This document shows, one piece after another, positions 63,418 to 64,000 of a stretch of 64,000 bases of DNA. The translations under genes were made by a program, and so were the position numbers. Source of the DNA: Oikopleura dioica (lineage: Eukaryota > Chordata > Appendicularia > Copelata > Oikopleuridae); contig OU015567.1 of the NCBI GenBank assembly GCA_907165135.1, positions 15,753,001 through 15,817,000 of the forward strand, given 5' to 3'. The stretch's first letter is position 1; each line of letters opens with the position of its first letter. The notes beneath the pieces are model-generated. The model did no database searches, was not told the origin of the DNA, and saw only the letters and a list, made by a program, of their open reading frames with translations.

Positions 63418-63509
63418 TTTGGGCTCGGTAAGTGTAAAAACCTGAGTCAGGGTCCAAGAAAATTCGGAGGACCCTGACTCAGGTTATTATACAGTTTGCC
63501 AAGCCCAAA
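63418..63509. mobile_element. hAT-like MITE copy, minimal
   Basis: TTTGGGCTCGG...CCAAGCCCAAA with almost only the two arms (CCTGAGTCAGGGTCC and mirror). Confidence 0.7.
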
Positions 63510-63511
63510 TG

Positions 63512-63831
63512 GGGTGGTGTCAGGAATCGAAAAAAAATCTCGACTAATTTCGCGTTGGCGGCTACTCCGCGGCTGATTGGCTGGCGAGTCAAATCCGGGC
63601 TTCTGATGGGGAGGTGTCTGGAACCGACTAAAAAATTTCGACAAATTTTGCGTGGAAATTTTCAACCAATCAGAAGCCTGGATTCGGCAAACCAGCCAAT
63701 CAGCAGCCGAGTAGCCGCCCACGCAACATTTGTCGAAATTTTTTTGTCGGTTCCAGACACCATCCCCTTCTGATTGGTGGAAAATATCCACGCAAAATTT
63801 GTCAGTTTTTTTGTCGGTTCCTGACCCTACC
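63512..63831. mobile_element. Cluster of GTCAGGAACTGACA-type elements
   Basis: At least four related arms: GGTGTCAGGAATCG at 63515, GGTGTCTGGAACCGAC at 63614, GTCGGTTCCAGACACCATCC at about 63748 and GTCGGTTCCTGACCC at about 63813. Between them TTTCGACAAATTTTGCGTGG arms and CCAATCA words. One element has probably inserted into another; same family as 4583-4739. Confidence 0.6.
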
Positions 63832-64000
63832 CCCTAACGATGTCTATATTCTCGATAAAAATTTTATCGGGAATATTTTTATAGGTCTTAGTCAAGGCGG
63901 AAAGATTTTTAGTGATTTTATTTGCACGTGGATAAAATGTGTAATTTTCACAGTGAAAAAGAAAAAGAGCTAGAACTTTGGAAATTTGTTCTTCTTTTTC

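Overview
The window looks like eukaryotic, probably larvacean-tunicate (Oikopleura-like) chromosome. Reasons: spliced genes with introns of about 36-60 nt, at least one intron with no GT donor (GA...AG), very small genes packed with transposons, and two Ty3/gypsy LTR elements, one with an env-like gene. The species is an inference; nothing in the sequence names it. There are no bacterial operons, CRISPR arrays, or tRNA or rRNA genes that I could recognise.

Layout. 1-2808: minus-strand, five-intron, DDE transposase-like gene running off the left edge; three of its introns carry TTGCGCAA palindromes. 2809-19134: gene-poor DNA full of MITEs of one hAT-like family (ends CTGGGCTCGGCAACCTGTGT, 8-bp target duplications), smaller inverted-repeat elements, a GACAT-rich repeat, and one dead coiled-coil gene (11897-12343). 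19135-23132: a long terminal-inverted-repeat element invaded by a hAT-like element that holds about 20 copies of a 56-bp satellite. 23162-24372: two more short DNA elements. 25838-37147: a kinase/coiled-coil gene split in two by a near-intact gag-pol-env gypsy element (26067-35236, TSD CCCG). 38646-41741: a paralogous kinase gene head-to-head with it, broken by a 1.1-kb element, a stop codon and a frameshift. 43790-45580: a membrane-anchored Kelch gene hit by two MITEs. 47459-58773: tandem array of four genes for a small four-helix membrane protein; copy 1 carries a MITE that can be removed exactly as an intron, and copy 2 has a second gypsy element (49226-56260, identical LTRs) inside an intron. 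59856-62670: two more coiled-coil paralogues, one apparently intact and one broken.

How the parts relate. The host content is two lineage-restricted families (kinase/coiled-coil/C-terminal domain; four-TM array), one Kelch protein and a transposase-like gene; most copies have been hit by a different mobile element, which gives unusually clean target-site evidence. The two gypsy elements share a primer-binding site but express Pol differently: one has Gag and Pol in the same frame divided by a single UGA followed by CUA (a readthrough context), the other has a 284-nt out-of-frame spacer lined with GGAGG/CCTCC hairpins. The most noteworthy points are this UGA-CUA junction, the MITE-derived candidate intron at 47962-48310, the hairpin set in the env-bearing element, and the undescribed kinase/coiled-coil family.
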